Assembly (NCBI RefSeq): GCF_030813055.1
Contig: NZ_JAUSTW010000015.1
Span: 1 to 64,000, forward strand
Reading direction: 5' to 3'
DNA: 64,000 bases
Origin: Neobacillus ginsengisoli
Lineage (GTDB): Bacteria; Bacillota; Bacilli; Bacillales_B; DSM-18226
The notes under the pieces were generated by a model. The model was given only the letters and a program-made list of their open reading frames with translations, ran no database searches and was not told where the DNA came from. Positions 26,113 through 35,430 of the stretch are shown in pieces. Both the position numbers and the translations under genes were made by a program. Positions within the stretch are counted from its first letter, which is position 1; the number at the start of each line of letters is the position of its first letter.

Positions 26113-28236
26113 ATGTATATTTCAGCAAGAGAAAGACAAATTCTTGAAATCTTACTAACCGAATCAAATGAGTTGACCGTAAAAGACCTCGCAGACAAAA
26201 TAGGCGTAAGTGGAAGAACCGTACACCGTGATTTAAAGAATGTGGAAGATATTCTTGAAGAGTACAATCTAATTTTGCAAAAAAAATCAGGTGTAGGAAT
26301 CCAGATTACAGGCGATAAAACCAAGATTCGCGACCTTGAGATGTTTTTATTCAATCTCTACCATACCGAATATACACCGGATGAACGGCAGACGATGATC
26401 TTATGCACGCTGCTGGAGTCAAATGAGCCGGTAAAGCTGCTTGGTCTGGCAAATGATCTTAATGTAACCATTGCAACGGTTAGTAATGACTTAACGAAAT
26501 TAGAAGATAGCTTAAAGTCATTTGGGTTGTCATTAATCCGAAGAAGAGGTTACGGGGTTGAAATTGAAGGCTCTGAGACCGCAAAACGAAAAGCCATGAG
26601 GAGTTTAATTGCTGAGAATCTGGATGAATCAGAAATTCTTTCATTGGCAAAAGAAAATATTCAAAAACGCTCCAATCAGCAAATTGATACCGTATCTGAA
26701 AAGCTATTAGGTTTAGTTGAAAGGAAAAAGCTGCTCATTGTCGAGAATGTGATCGAATCCATCAGTCAGGAGCTTCCTTTTTCAATGGCAGACAGCGCCT
26801 ATATTGGTTTAGTTGTCCACTTGGCGCTCGCTGTAGAAAGAATCCAAAAAGGAGAAGGCATCACAATCGATCCTTCTTATTTAGAAAATCAACAATCAAC
26901 AAAAGAATATTTATTTGCGAAAAAGATTGTTGAACAATTAGAACAATCATTTCAAATTACGATTCCTGAAGCAGAGATTGGGTATATCACGATGCATCTA
27001 ATGGGTGCGAAACTGCGCCATGATCATGAATACTTGATGGAAGCATCCAGTCTGCAGGCAGGAATTAAAACAAAGGATCTCATTGAGTATGTTGAAAGAC
27101 TATTAGATAGGGATTTAACAAATAATCGTTCGTTATTTGAAGGATTAATGATGCATTTAAAACCTGCCCTCTATCGGATTAAACAGAATATGGGGATAAG
27201 TAACCCGTTGTTAGAAAAAATTAAGAACGATTATGGAGAGCTGTTTTCTGTCGTAAAAGAAGCGGTTGAACAAGTGTTTTTTGAGTTTCATGTTCCTGAT
27301 GAGGAAATAGGCTATCTTGTGATGCATTTTGGGGCTGCGGTGCTCGGTAATAAGGTAATGGGAGAGCTTAATACATTAGTGATATGCTCTAGTGGAATAG
27401 GCACATCGAAGATGCTCGTAACCAGATTGCAAAAAGAGTTCCCTGAACTGGATCAAATACAAAATATATCAGTAATGGAATTTAAGAAAATGAAAGCAAG
27501 TGATTATCACTTGGTCATCTCAACGATTCCAATCCCCGGCTTTCAGGAAGATTATATTCTGGTAAGTCCGATTCTAAATAAAGTTGAGATTGAAAAAATT
27601 CGCACGGTTATTGCCCAATTGCTAAAAAAGAATGCCGGCCAAAAAAAAACGGGCAGCACATTAAAGACTGTAGAAAGTAAAAAAAGTGTCCAAAGACTTG
27701 TTGAAGAAATGGACAGTGTTCAGGATTTTGCCAAGGCAATCTCTAAGATATTAATAGGCTTCGACAGAAAAGAGCTAGATGGATATTCCACGATTGAGGA
27801 CCTATTAACACAGGCATGTCAAGAGCTTTATGCTGACCAAAAGATTAAGGATAGGGAAGAGGTTGTTTTTTCGTTAATCGAACGAGAAAAGCTTGGGGGG
27901 CTAGGAATCACCGGAACAACGATGGCATTATATCATGCTCGATCAGTAAATGTGATCGCACCCACCTTCACAATCTATACCCTTAAAAACCCTATTGAAG
28001 TACCGGGAATGGATAATGCTTATATGAAAATGAAGCATTTAGTTTTGTTACTGGCACCTGTAATAGCTTCAGAAGAAGAAATGGAAGTATTAAGTTTTCT
28101 TAGCTCATTGTTAATTGAAAGTGAAGAAACCATTTCTATTTTTCAGTCGGAAAACAAGGAACAGATTTCAGCATTGTTGACATCAAGATTTGATCAATTT
28201 TTCACAGAGAAATTACAAGAAATAAGGAGTGTTTAA
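26113..28236 (+). CDS. mtlR: mannitol operon activator MtlR (copy 1)
   Basis: A PRD-type activator controlled by PTS phosphorylation. The ATG at 26113 is preferred over an in-frame GTG at 26104, since GGAG (26101-26104) suits it; this gives 707 aa. Domains in order: two N-terminal HTH (VKDLADKIGVSGRTVHRDLK), two PTS regulation domains with conserved histidines, an EIIB-Gat-like domain with Cys425 (ICSSGIGTSKML), and an EIIA-like domain with His608 (MALYHAR). It is followed 2 nt later by mtlF, so they are cotranscribed and probably coupled. Confidence 0.93.
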   Translation: MYISARERQILEILLTESNELTVKDLADKIGVSGRTVHRDLKNVEDILEEYNLILQKKSGVGIQITGDKTKIRDLEMFLFNLYHTEYTPDERQTMILCTLLESNEPVKLLGLANDLNVTIATVSNDLTKLEDSLKSFGLSLIRRRGYGVEIEGSETAKRKAMRSLIAENLDESEILSLAKENIQKRSNQQIDTVSEKLLGLVERKKLLIVENVIESISQELPFSMADSAYIGLVVHLALAVERIQKGEGITIDPSYLENQQSTKEYLFAKKIVEQLEQSFQITIPEAEIGYITMHLMGAKLRHDHEYLMEASSLQAGIKTKDLIEYVERLLDRDLTNNRSLFEGLMMHLKPALYRIKQNMGISNPLLEKIKNDYGELFSVVKEAVEQVFFEFHVPDEEIGYLVMHFGAAVLGNKVMGELNTLVICSSGIGTSKMLVTRLQKEFPELDQIQNISVMEFKKMKASDYHLVISTIPIPGFQEDYILVSPILNKVEIEKIRTVIAQLLKKNAGQKKTGSTLKTVESKKSVQRLVEEMDSVQDFAKAISKILIGFDRKELDGYSTIEDLLTQACQELYADQKIKDREEVVFSLIEREKLGGLGITGTTMALYHARSVNVIAPTFTIYTLKNPIEVPGMDNAYMKMKHLVLLLAPVIASEEEMEVLSFLSSLLIESEETISIFQSENKEQISALLTSRFDQFFTEKLQEIRSV

Positions 28237-28238
28237 CC

Positions 28239-28679
28239 ATGTCTCAAGCCATTTTAGCAAAAGAAAATATCTTATTAAATGCATCTGTCGGAACTAAAGA
28301 AGAAGCGATTAAATTAACAGGAAGTATCCTTGTTGAAAAAGGATATGTCGATGCAAGCTATATCGGAAAAATGCTTGAAAGAGAAGAGTTAACATCTACC
28401 TATATGGGTAATTTTGTCGCCATTCCGCATGGTACAGAGGATTCAAAGGAGTTTGTCAAGAACTCAGGAATTTCATTTGTCCAAGTACCCCAGGGAGTTG
28501 ATTTTGGCGCTGGAAACATCGTAAAGCTGTTTATTGGAATTGCCGGCAAAAATGATGAACATCTTGATATTTTATCTAATATTGCGATTGTCTGCTCTGA
28601 GGAAGAGAATATTGAAAGATTGGTAAATGCAAAAACAGCAGATGAAATTCTAGAAATCTTTGAAGGTGTGGAAGGATAG
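28239..28679 (+). CDS. mtlF: mannitol PTS IIA component MtlF
   Basis: Accepts phosphate from HPr and passes it to the IIB domain of MtlA; cytoplasmic. The 146 residues are the normal length. The phospho-histidine is His64 in VAIPHGTE. The ribosome site AAGGAGTG lies inside the end of mtlR. Its sequence closely resembles the IIA part of the second permease, indicating duplication of the system. Confidence 0.95.
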   Translation: MSQAILAKENILLNASVGTKEEAIKLTGSILVEKGYVDASYIGKMLEREELTSTYMGNFVAIPHGTEDSKEFVKNSGISFVQVPQGVDFGAGNIVKLFIGIAGKNDEHLDILSNIAIVCSEEENIERLVNAKTADEILEIFEGVEG

Positions 28680-28756
28680 ATTATCCATACATTTGGGGGA
28701 CGGTAAGCATCGGTTAGTGTAACGTGTATATTTCATTTTTTTGAGAAACAATAAAT

Positions 28757-28777
28757 TTGTCTAATTTGTGACGACAA
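28757..28777 (+). promoter_or_regulatory. candidate MtlR operator 3 (mtlA2)
   Basis: TTGTC, 11 nt, GACAA: a perfect 5-bp inverted repeat with spacing like the other mtl sites, about 105 nt upstream of the second permease gene. Confidence 0.4.
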
Positions 28778-28860
28778 AGATAGCTTTCTTCTTTATTGAA
28801 TGAGTGAGATTCGTACTTTATTCTTATTAAGGTACTCTAACAATGAAGGGAAGAGAGCAA

Positions 28861-30786
28861 ATGGCTCAATCTAATATAAAAGTAGCTGTACAAAAGTTTG
28901 GTAATTTCCTAAGTTCGATGGTTATGCCAAATATATCAGCTTTTATTGCATGGGGGTTAATTACGGCATTATTTATTCCTACTGGTTTCTTTCCAAATGA
29001 AAACCTTGCCAAAATGGTTAGCCCTATGATTACTTATTTGCTTCCGCTTTTAATAGGTTATACAGGCGGTAAGCTAGTACACGACCAACGTGGTGCAGTA
29101 GTTGGAGCAATTGCAACGATGGGTGTAATAGCAGGAGCAGATATTCCGATGTTTCTTGGTGCCATGCTTATGGGACCAATCGGTGGTTACGTTATAAAGA
29201 AATTTGACCAATGGATTGAAGGAAAAGTTAAATCTGGTTTTGAAATGCTAGTTAACAATTTCTCAGCAGGAATCCTTGGAGGATTGCTGGCAATTCTTGC
29301 GTTTTTAGCTATCGGCCCTGCTGTGGACGTGTTTACCGGCTGGCTTGTAAAAGGTGTCGATTGGCTAGTGGGAACGGGATTATTACCGTTGACCAGTATC
29401 ATCATTGAACCTGCAAAAGTATTGTTCTTGAATAATGCCATCAATCATGGTGTGCTTTCACCAATTGGTGTTGAGCAAGTTAAGCAAAGCGGAAAGTCAG
29501 TATTATTTCTACTTGAAGCCAATCCTGGACCTGGTATCGGTGTTTTGCTTGCTTATTGTATTTTTGGCAAAGGAGCGGCTAAGAAATCTGCACCGGGAGC
29601 AGCACTTATCCAGTTCTTTGGTGGAATTCATGAAATTTATTTTCCTTATATTTTAATGCGCCCGATGTTGTTTATTGCGGTAATCTTAGGTGGAATGAGT
29701 GGAGTATTCACATTGGTTCTTTTAGGCGGAGGTTTATTCGCTCCTGCGTCACCTGGTAGTATTTTAGCAATCACAGCTGTTACTCCGCACCATGCTAGTT
29801 CTTACATTGCTAACTTCGCCGGGGTTCTGGTAGCTGGAATCGTATCCTTTGTTCTTTCATCATTCATTTTAAAAACAAGTAAGCAAACAGATGAAAACAT
29901 TGAAGAGGCTGCTAGAAAAATGCAAGAAATAAAAGGAAAGAAAAGCTCTGTAGCAAATGTATTTGCTTCAAATTCAAATTCACTGCCTGAGAACGTAAGC
30001 AAAATTGTTTTTGCTTGTGATGCCGGAATGGGTTCAAGTGCAATGGGAGCTTCTCTGCTTCGTAAAAAGGTAAAGGAAGCAGGCTTGAATATTTCTGTCA
30101 CGAATACGGCGATTAGTAATATTCCGTCAGATGCACAGATTGTGATTACACAGGAAGAGCTAACACCAAGAGCTAACAATAAAGTTCCAAACGCATACCA
30201 TGTGTCGGTCGATAACTTCCTCTCTAGTCCTGAATACGATAAATTAATTGATCAGCTTAAAAATCCTGAAATGGATGTGCTAGAGAAAATTGTTGAGGAT
30301 GCTGATGCAAGTGTCACTTTTGCTGACAATTTTGATGCTGATGATGCATTGCTGAAGGAAGAAAATATATTCTTAAATCAAGAATTCTCCAATAAGGAAG
30401 AAGCAATACGTTTCGCCGGTAGAGCTTTAGTAAAGGCTGGATATGTGAAGGAAAGCTATATTGAAGCGATGATCGCGCGTGATGAAATGACCTCAACCTA
30501 TATGGGGAATGATGTAGCAATCCCACATGGTACCGAAGAAGCGAAAAAGGATGTCCTTAATTCCGGATTTACGGTTTTACAAGTTCCTAATGGAGTAGAT
30601 TTTGACGGCCAAAAGGTTCGGTTGATTTTCGGTATTGCCGGCAAAGATGGAACACATCTTGAAATATTATCTGGAATTGCCGTTACTTGTTCTGATATGG
30701 AAAATATTGAAAAGCTAGTGGTTGCAAAATCGTCAAGAGAAATAATGGATATACTGAATGGTAAAAAAATAGAAAGTTTAGTTTGA
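28861..30786 (+). CDS. mannitol PTS transporter, fused IICBA
   Basis: A second mannitol-type permease carrying all three PTS domains on one chain. The ATG at 28861 follows AAGGGAAGAG and gives 641 aa; an in-frame ATG at 28843 is less well placed. IIC fills ~1-340, IIB carries Cys386 ([13 protein letters not shown]) and the C-terminal IIA carries His556 (IPHGTEEAKK), joined by an acidic linker (~470-490). IIC and IIB are very like MtlA upstream, yet this protein would not need MtlF. It could differ in affinity or accept another hexitol. Confidence 0.92.
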   Translation: MAQSNIKVAVQKFGNFLSSMVMPNISAFIAWGLITALFIPTGFFPNENLAKMVSPMITYLLPLLIGYTGGKLVHDQRGAVVGAIATMGVIAGADIPMFLGAMLMGPIGGYVIKKFDQWIEGKVKSGFEMLVNNFSAGILGGLLAILAFLAIGPAVDVFTGWLVKGVDWLVGTGLLPLTSIIIEPAKVLFLNNAINHGVLSPIGVEQVKQSGKSVLFLLEANPGPGIGVLLAYCIFGKGAAKKSAPGAALIQFFGGIHEIYFPYILMRPMLFIAVILGGMSGVFTLVLLGGGLFAPASPGSILAITAVTPHHASSYIANFAGVLVAGIVSFVLSSFILKTSKQTDENIEEAARKMQEIKGKKSSVANVFASNSNSLPENVSKIVFACDAGMGSSAMGASLLRKKVKEAGLNISVTNTAISNIPSDAQIVITQEELTPRANNKVPNAYHVSVDNFLSSPEYDKLIDQLKNPEMDVLEKIVEDADASVTFADNFDADDALLKEENIFLNQEFSNKEEAIRFAGRALVKAGYVKESYIEAMIARDEMTSTYMGNDVAIPHGTEEAKKDVLNSGFTVLQVPNGVDFDGQKVRLIFGIAGKDGTHLEILSGIAVTCSDMENIEKLVVAKSSREIMDILNGKKIESLV

Positions 30787-30789
30787 AAC

Positions 30790-30830
30790 GAATAGAAAAG
30801 CGGCTTTGCTGCTTTTCTATTCACTTTTTT
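30790..30830 (+). terminator. IICBA gene terminator
   Basis: A 12-bp stem GAATAGAAAAGC/GCTTTTCTATTC followed by CACTTTTTT. Confidence 0.82.
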
Positions 30831-30894
30831 CTTGGTATGTAGCTATGACGCATGTGCTTTTCTAATGTTATTTCAGCTGAAATGAGATGGTAGC

Positions 30895-32985
30895 ATGTTT
30901 ATTACCTCAAGGGAAAAAACAATCATTGAATTAATTATTAAAACTTCAGGAAAACACACCGCATCGTCGATTGCAGCCTATTTAAATGTGAGTGTCCGGA
31001 CGATTCAACGTGATTTAAAATCAGTAGAAAAAATTCTTAAGTCATTCGAGCTTCAGCTTGCGCGTAATTCAAATAAAGGTCTAATTATAGATGGAAAGAA
31101 TGAACAAGTATTTCGGCTCATCCAGCACTTATTGGATGTTGAAACAATTGATCAACCACCACAGGAAAAGAAACTGCAGCTGCTTCTAGCTTTATTGCAA
31201 GAAGAAGCATTTAAAATCCAAGCGCTATCCGTTTATCTAGGTGTAAGTATTTCAACCCTTACGACATATTTGGATGAATTAACCGAGTGGTTAAGTCGAT
31301 TTAATATCCGAATTATTAGAAAAAGAGGTGTTGGGATCGATCTTTTGGGGTCAGAATCAGACAAACGCAAAGCTCTTGCGGGCTATTATTTGCTTAATTT
31401 TCATGAAGAACTGATTGAGAGTATATTTCTTTTAGAAAATGAAAAGTGCTCTGAAGAATTGATTCTGTATTATTTAAAACCAAACTATCTCCTAGCTATT
31501 GATCGATTAATAAATGCTACCTTTAATAGTTTTCAGCCCCGTCTTGCGGATTTTGATTATATCAGATTAATTGTACATATTGGTATTACCATGCAAAGGA
31601 CGGAAGAAGATTTTCAACTTGATGAAGATGGAGATTTTACTAGTGAACTGTCACATGAATATAACCTTATTAGGAAAATAAGTGACGAACTTGAAAATGC
31701 ATTTTCGGTAGAGTTTACAAAAGAGGATTTAGTGTATTTGTCAGTGATTCTAAAAGGTTCTAAGCTTCAAGCTGCGGATGAGGTTCCCTATGATAGTGTT
31801 TTGCTGAGCCAGAAGATAAAAAACTTAATACAAAATGTGTCTTCGCAGCTTCATGTTGATTTAACAATCGACTTTTCTTTGTATCAAGGGCTGCTGGCTC
31901 ATTTGGAGCCTTCATTATTCCGGCTTAAACAGCAAATGGGTCTATTCAATCCATTAAAAGAGGAAATTAAACGAAAGTATCCCGTCCTATTCATGGCGGT
32001 CAAGAACAGCGTAGAAAAGGAATTTATAGAAATTGATGAATTTCCTGATGATGAAATAGCCTTCATTGTACTTCATTTTGGGTCTGCATTGGTTATGAGA
32101 GAAGAAGAAATTTTAATAAAAGCTTTGATTGTATGTCCCACCGGTATAGGAACATCTAAGATGCTTGCGAGCCGAATAAAAAAAGAAATCATTGAGATTA
32201 ATTCAATAGAAATCAGTTCGATTAAGGATATTCAGCAACATGGTAATTTAAAAAGCTATGATGTTATTATCTCCACTGTTCGTCTTCCATTTTTAGACAT
32301 CGATTATCTCTTGGTTTCTCCTCTCCTCAATGAGGAGAATATTCTGACAATCAGGGGTTTTTTACGGAATAACATTGAGAATCTAACGAAAAAAAAGCAC
32401 TTTATAAAAATTCCGCAAAAAGAGACTCTATCAATTAACTTAACAAAGGTAGGAGTTTCCTCGATTTTACAGGAGCTGGAAGATGTCCGAAAAAGTATCC
32501 AAGCTGTTTTAACTAATTTCCGTGTTTATAAGATGCCGCATCAAAGAGGACATGAACAGATTATTGAAAAAATGGTTAAGATGGCCGAAAAGGAAAAGCT
32601 TTTAACACATGTAAAAAATGTGTTGGAGTCACTTAAGGACAGGGAAAGAAAAGGTGGATTAGGAATACCGGATACAGAAATGGCTCTTTTTCACTGCAGG
32701 CATGAAAATGTCCATGAGCTAATTTTCCAAGTTACTCATTTAGATGAACCTATACAAATTAAAGGCATGGACGGAAAAATCATGTATATGAAGAATTTGT
32801 TTCTCATGTTGGCACCTGTGGAATTAAGGGTAAGAGTGCAGGAAATAGTAAGCTTGATTAGTACTAGTTTAATTGAGAGCCCTGAATCCATCATGATTTT
32901 TTCCTCAGCGAATGAACAGCATATTCTGCAAAAATTAGAAGAAAACTTTTTAGATTATCTTTACACAAATATAATAAAGGAATGA
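30895..32985 (+). CDS. PRD-type activator, second MtlR
   Basis: A divergent paralogue of MtlR with 696 aa and the same plan. It has an HTH pair (ASSIAAYLNVSVRTIQRDLK), two PRDs, an EIIB-like domain with Cys414 (IVCPTGIGTSKML) and an EIIA-like domain with His600 (MALFHCRHE). All phosphorylation residues look intact, so it should still sense PTS flux. The ribosome site GAGATGG is weak. It is followed by mtlD with overlapping context and so probably controls the IICBA and mtlD units, while copy 1 is linked to mtlF. Confidence 0.88.
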   Translation: MFITSREKTIIELIIKTSGKHTASSIAAYLNVSVRTIQRDLKSVEKILKSFELQLARNSNKGLIIDGKNEQVFRLIQHLLDVETIDQPPQEKKLQLLLALLQEEAFKIQALSVYLGVSISTLTTYLDELTEWLSRFNIRIIRKRGVGIDLLGSESDKRKALAGYYLLNFHEELIESIFLLENEKCSEELILYYLKPNYLLAIDRLINATFNSFQPRLADFDYIRLIVHIGITMQRTEEDFQLDEDGDFTSELSHEYNLIRKISDELENAFSVEFTKEDLVYLSVILKGSKLQAADEVPYDSVLLSQKIKNLIQNVSSQLHVDLTIDFSLYQGLLAHLEPSLFRLKQQMGLFNPLKEEIKRKYPVLFMAVKNSVEKEFIEIDEFPDDEIAFIVLHFGSALVMREEEILIKALIVCPTGIGTSKMLASRIKKEIIEINSIEISSIKDIQQHGNLKSYDVIISTVRLPFLDIDYLLVSPLLNEENILTIRGFLRNNIENLTKKKHFIKIPQKETLSINLTKVGVSSILQELEDVRKSIQAVLTNFRVYKMPHQRGHEQIIEKMVKMAEKEKLLTHVKNVLESLKDRERKGGLGIPDTEMALFHCRHENVHELIFQVTHLDEPIQIKGMDGKIMYMKNLFLMLAPVELRVRVQEIVSLISTSLIESPESIMIFSSANEQHILQKLEENFLDYLYTNIIKE

Positions 32986-32990
32986 TAAAA

Positions 32991-34133
32991 ATGAAACAAA
33001 CAGTCCATTTTGGTGCAGGGAATATTGGCAGAGGATTTATTGGAGCACTTTTTTCTCAGTCCGGATATCATGTAACCTTTGTTGATATTGCTGATCAAGT
33101 GATTAATATGTTAAACGAAAAAAAGCAGTATCAGGTTAAGTTGGCAACCGATAAACATGAAAGCATGACAATTGATAACGTATCCGGCCTAAATAATATG
33201 ACACAGGACAACGAAGTAATTGAAGCGATCAAGCATGCTACCTATCTTACGACAGCTATCGGACCGAATATCCTTCCACGTATTGCACCTTTAATTGCGA
33301 AAGGATTGACTGAAAGAGTTAATTCAAATGCTGAAAAACTATATGTTATTGCCTGCGAAAATCAAATATCGGCAACAGACCTATTAAAAGGATATATATT
33401 TGAACATTTAGATGAAGAGACAACATCGAAATTAGCAGACAAAGTCTTTTTCTTTAATTCCGCAGTTGACCGTATTGTTCCTATTCAAAACAATCAAGGT
33501 TCGCTCGATGTTCTTGTTGAACCATATTATGAATGGGTTGTGGAGACAAGAGAAACCATCCCTTCGATTGAGGGAATGACAATTGTATCAGACCTTGCTC
33601 CTTTTATTGAAAGAAAGCTTTTTACAGTAAACACGGGGCATGCAGTTATTGCTTATCTGGGATATCTTAAGAACAAATCGACGATTGACCAGGCTTTAGC
33701 AGATGAGGAGATTGTCAAGCAAGTTCAGGCCACACTTGGCGAAACTGGCGCTTATTTAATTAAACAATATGGATTAAATCAAGATGAGCACCAACAATAT
33801 ATCAACAAGATTATTAATCGGTTTAAAAATCCCTACCTTAATGATGGTGTAACAAGGGTTGGACGCTCGCCACTTCGTAAGCTTGGACCGAATGACCGTC
33901 TGGTGCGTCCGGCTACAGAGGCTAAGAAAGCCGGGCTAGGCTTTACGAATCTTGCAAAGGCAATTGCTTCTGCCTTACTCTTTGATTACCAAGGAGATGA
34001 GGAAGCAGTAAAGCTTCAAGCGCTGATTAAGGATAATGGAATTCCAGCTATGCTTAAAGAAGTAAGCGGATTAGACGAAAACAGCGAAATCACTCGTGAA
34101 ATTGTAAACCAGTACAATGCTATAAAGAAATAA
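32991..34133 (+). CDS. mtlD: mannitol-1-phosphate 5-dehydrogenase
   Basis: Oxidises mannitol-1-phosphate to fructose-6-phosphate with NAD+. The ATG at 32991 (380 aa) is preferred over the in-frame ATG at 32982, because AAAGG (32976-32980) suits only the later one. Motifs: N-terminal FGAGNIGRGFIG for NAD, RPATEAKKAGLGF near the C-terminus, and the catalytic helix region NTGHAVIAYLGYLKN. It is the only mtlD in the locus, so both permeases must share it. Confidence 0.95.
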   Translation: MKQTVHFGAGNIGRGFIGALFSQSGYHVTFVDIADQVINMLNEKKQYQVKLATDKHESMTIDNVSGLNNMTQDNEVIEAIKHATYLTTAIGPNILPRIAPLIAKGLTERVNSNAEKLYVIACENQISATDLLKGYIFEHLDEETTSKLADKVFFFNSAVDRIVPIQNNQGSLDVLVEPYYEWVVETRETIPSIEGMTIVSDLAPFIERKLFTVNTGHAVIAYLGYLKNKSTIDQALADEEIVKQVQATLGETGAYLIKQYGLNQDEHQQYINKIINRFKNPYLNDGVTRVGRSPLRKLGPNDRLVRPATEAKKAGLGFTNLAKAIASALLFDYQGDEEAVKLQALIKDNGIPAMLKEVSGLDENSEITREIVNQYNAIKK

Positions 34134-34173
34134 GATATTTTAACTCCTCCCTTAAACACTGTTCTTATTAATG

Positions 34174-34208
34174 AAACAAGGATGCCGTCTGCACGGCATC
34201 CTTGTTTG
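34174..34208 (+). terminator. mtlD terminator (possibly bidirectional)
   Basis: A 14-bp perfect stem AACAAGGATGCCGT/ACGGCATCCTTGTT with a 4-nt loop. It stands between mtlD and the end of the leftward ger operon. The T tracts are short on both sides. Confidence 0.75.
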
Positions 34209-34222
34209 CTTGAATATGCTCC

Positions 34223-35398
34223 TTACTCCCTAGAGAAGGGTTTTTTCAAATTGGTAGGCTTCCATTGGCCGCTCGTCATAATTTGCACCTTTACATCTAC
34301 ATCTAAGGAAGATGGAGAAAGCGGGATAACACCGTGTTTTTCATGTTTTTTCCATGATTCTACATTATTACGATAAAGTATTTGCGAAAGCTGATATACA
34401 TCAATTTCTTTTTTTAGTCCAATTGTGTAGGTTCTTTTGACCTCCTTTTGCAGCATTTGTTCTGATAGTGATTCTAAAGTTTTCACAGGTAAATACTTTA
34501 CTATTTGGAAAATATCCCCCTCAAAGCTAAGTTTCATCCGAAAATGGGGTTTGTGGTCCTTAATGTAGGGCTGGATTTTGATTTTTGGTTTTTTCAGCAC
34601 GATTTCGGCAACTGGCTCCCCATCTCTTTTTAATTGGATAGGTGCTCGTTTTATCATCTTATCTGTCCATTTTAAGCCTGTTAAGTCCTTCTCAGACATG
34701 TACCCTTTGTAGCGCTTCGATGCTACAAAAGCCGTTCCGCTATACTTTAGCAGGGGGAAATCCTTTTTGTTTGATTTCCATCTTTTTTTTTCAATAGATA
34801 AGTAAGGAATTTGTGTTGTCATTCCAGGCTCATAAAAATTGGCACGAAATTTAAAGAACTTCAAAGGACTAAAAAGGGAATAATTTTTTGTCATTTCATT
34901 TGGGATATCCATAACAGTATAAAGGGGTGAGATATTCAGGATGGTCCCGGTTGCCAACACATCTTGAATTGATTCCTTTGTTCCAAACACCCACATCCTA
35001 TTTCTAAACTGAAAGAATCGGGCTAAGAATTCATCGATTTGTCGTATATCTCCATTTTTCAGGACATTTTCAGAGAATACAATTGTTTTAATATGCTCCC
35101 AAGACACCTGTTGTTGGGCCGTTCTATAAAAATCGAACGCTGTATGGTCTAAAATCTCCCCGCTTCCTTTTCCGATAAAAATTGGCTGTGGAGCCCGATT
35201 TGCAGAACCTTCCTGTTTGGCAAAGGTTGAAAAATTAATTAATTGAGGGTAGATAACGTAACGGTTGTCTTGAAAGTCAATTCCTAAGGCATTAATATAC
35301 CATACATGTTCTACTTCTCGGGTATCCCAACAACCAGTTAGCAGGAAAATGGATGCAAATACCATAAGAAGCTTTTGCTGAAGTGGGATTTTTTTCAT
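34223..35398 (-). CDS. Ger(x)C family germination lipoprotein
   Basis: The C subunit of a nutrient germinant receptor, anchored in the spore inner membrane. The 391 residues begin with a signal peptide and lipobox (FLLTGCWD, Cys23), followed by the family start TREVEHVWYINALGID and three GerC domains. It is the last gene of a leftward operon ordered B-A-C. The start ATG lies in a tandem repeat that supplies its AAAAAGG ribosome site. Confidence 0.93.
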   Translation of the reverse strand: MKKIPLQQKLLMVFASIFLLTGCWDTREVEHVWYINALGIDFQDNRYVIYPQLINFSTFAKQEGSANRAPQPIFIGKGSGEILDHTAFDFYRTAQQQVSWEHIKTIVFSENVLKNGDIRQIDEFLARFFQFRNRMWVFGTKESIQDVLATGTILNISPLYTVMDIPNEMTKNYSLFSPLKFFKFRANFYEPGMTTQIPYLSIEKKRWKSNKKDFPLLKYSGTAFVASKRYKGYMSEKDLTGLKWTDKMIKRAPIQLKRDGEPVAEIVLKKPKIKIQPYIKDHKPHFRMKLSFEGDIFQIVKYLPVKTLESLSEQMLQKEVKRTYTIGLKKEIDVYQLSQILYRNNVESWKKHEKHGVIPLSPSSLDVDVKVQIMTSGQWKPTNLKKPFSRE

Positions 35399-35430
35399 CC
35401 TTTTTACTCATCCTTTTTACTCATCCTTTT
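35399..35430 (-). repeat. 13-bp tandem repeat at the gerA-gerC junction
   Basis: On the coding strand AAAAAGGATGAGT occurs twice and AAAAAGGATGA a third time. The stop codon of gerA falls in the first unit and the start of gerC in the last, so unit number sets the gap and the number of candidate ribosome sites. Confidence 0.75.

Noticed and set aside
34182..34376. 64-codon plus-strand frame at the mtlD terminator
   Set aside because: Runs through the terminator hairpin and is antisense to gerC.
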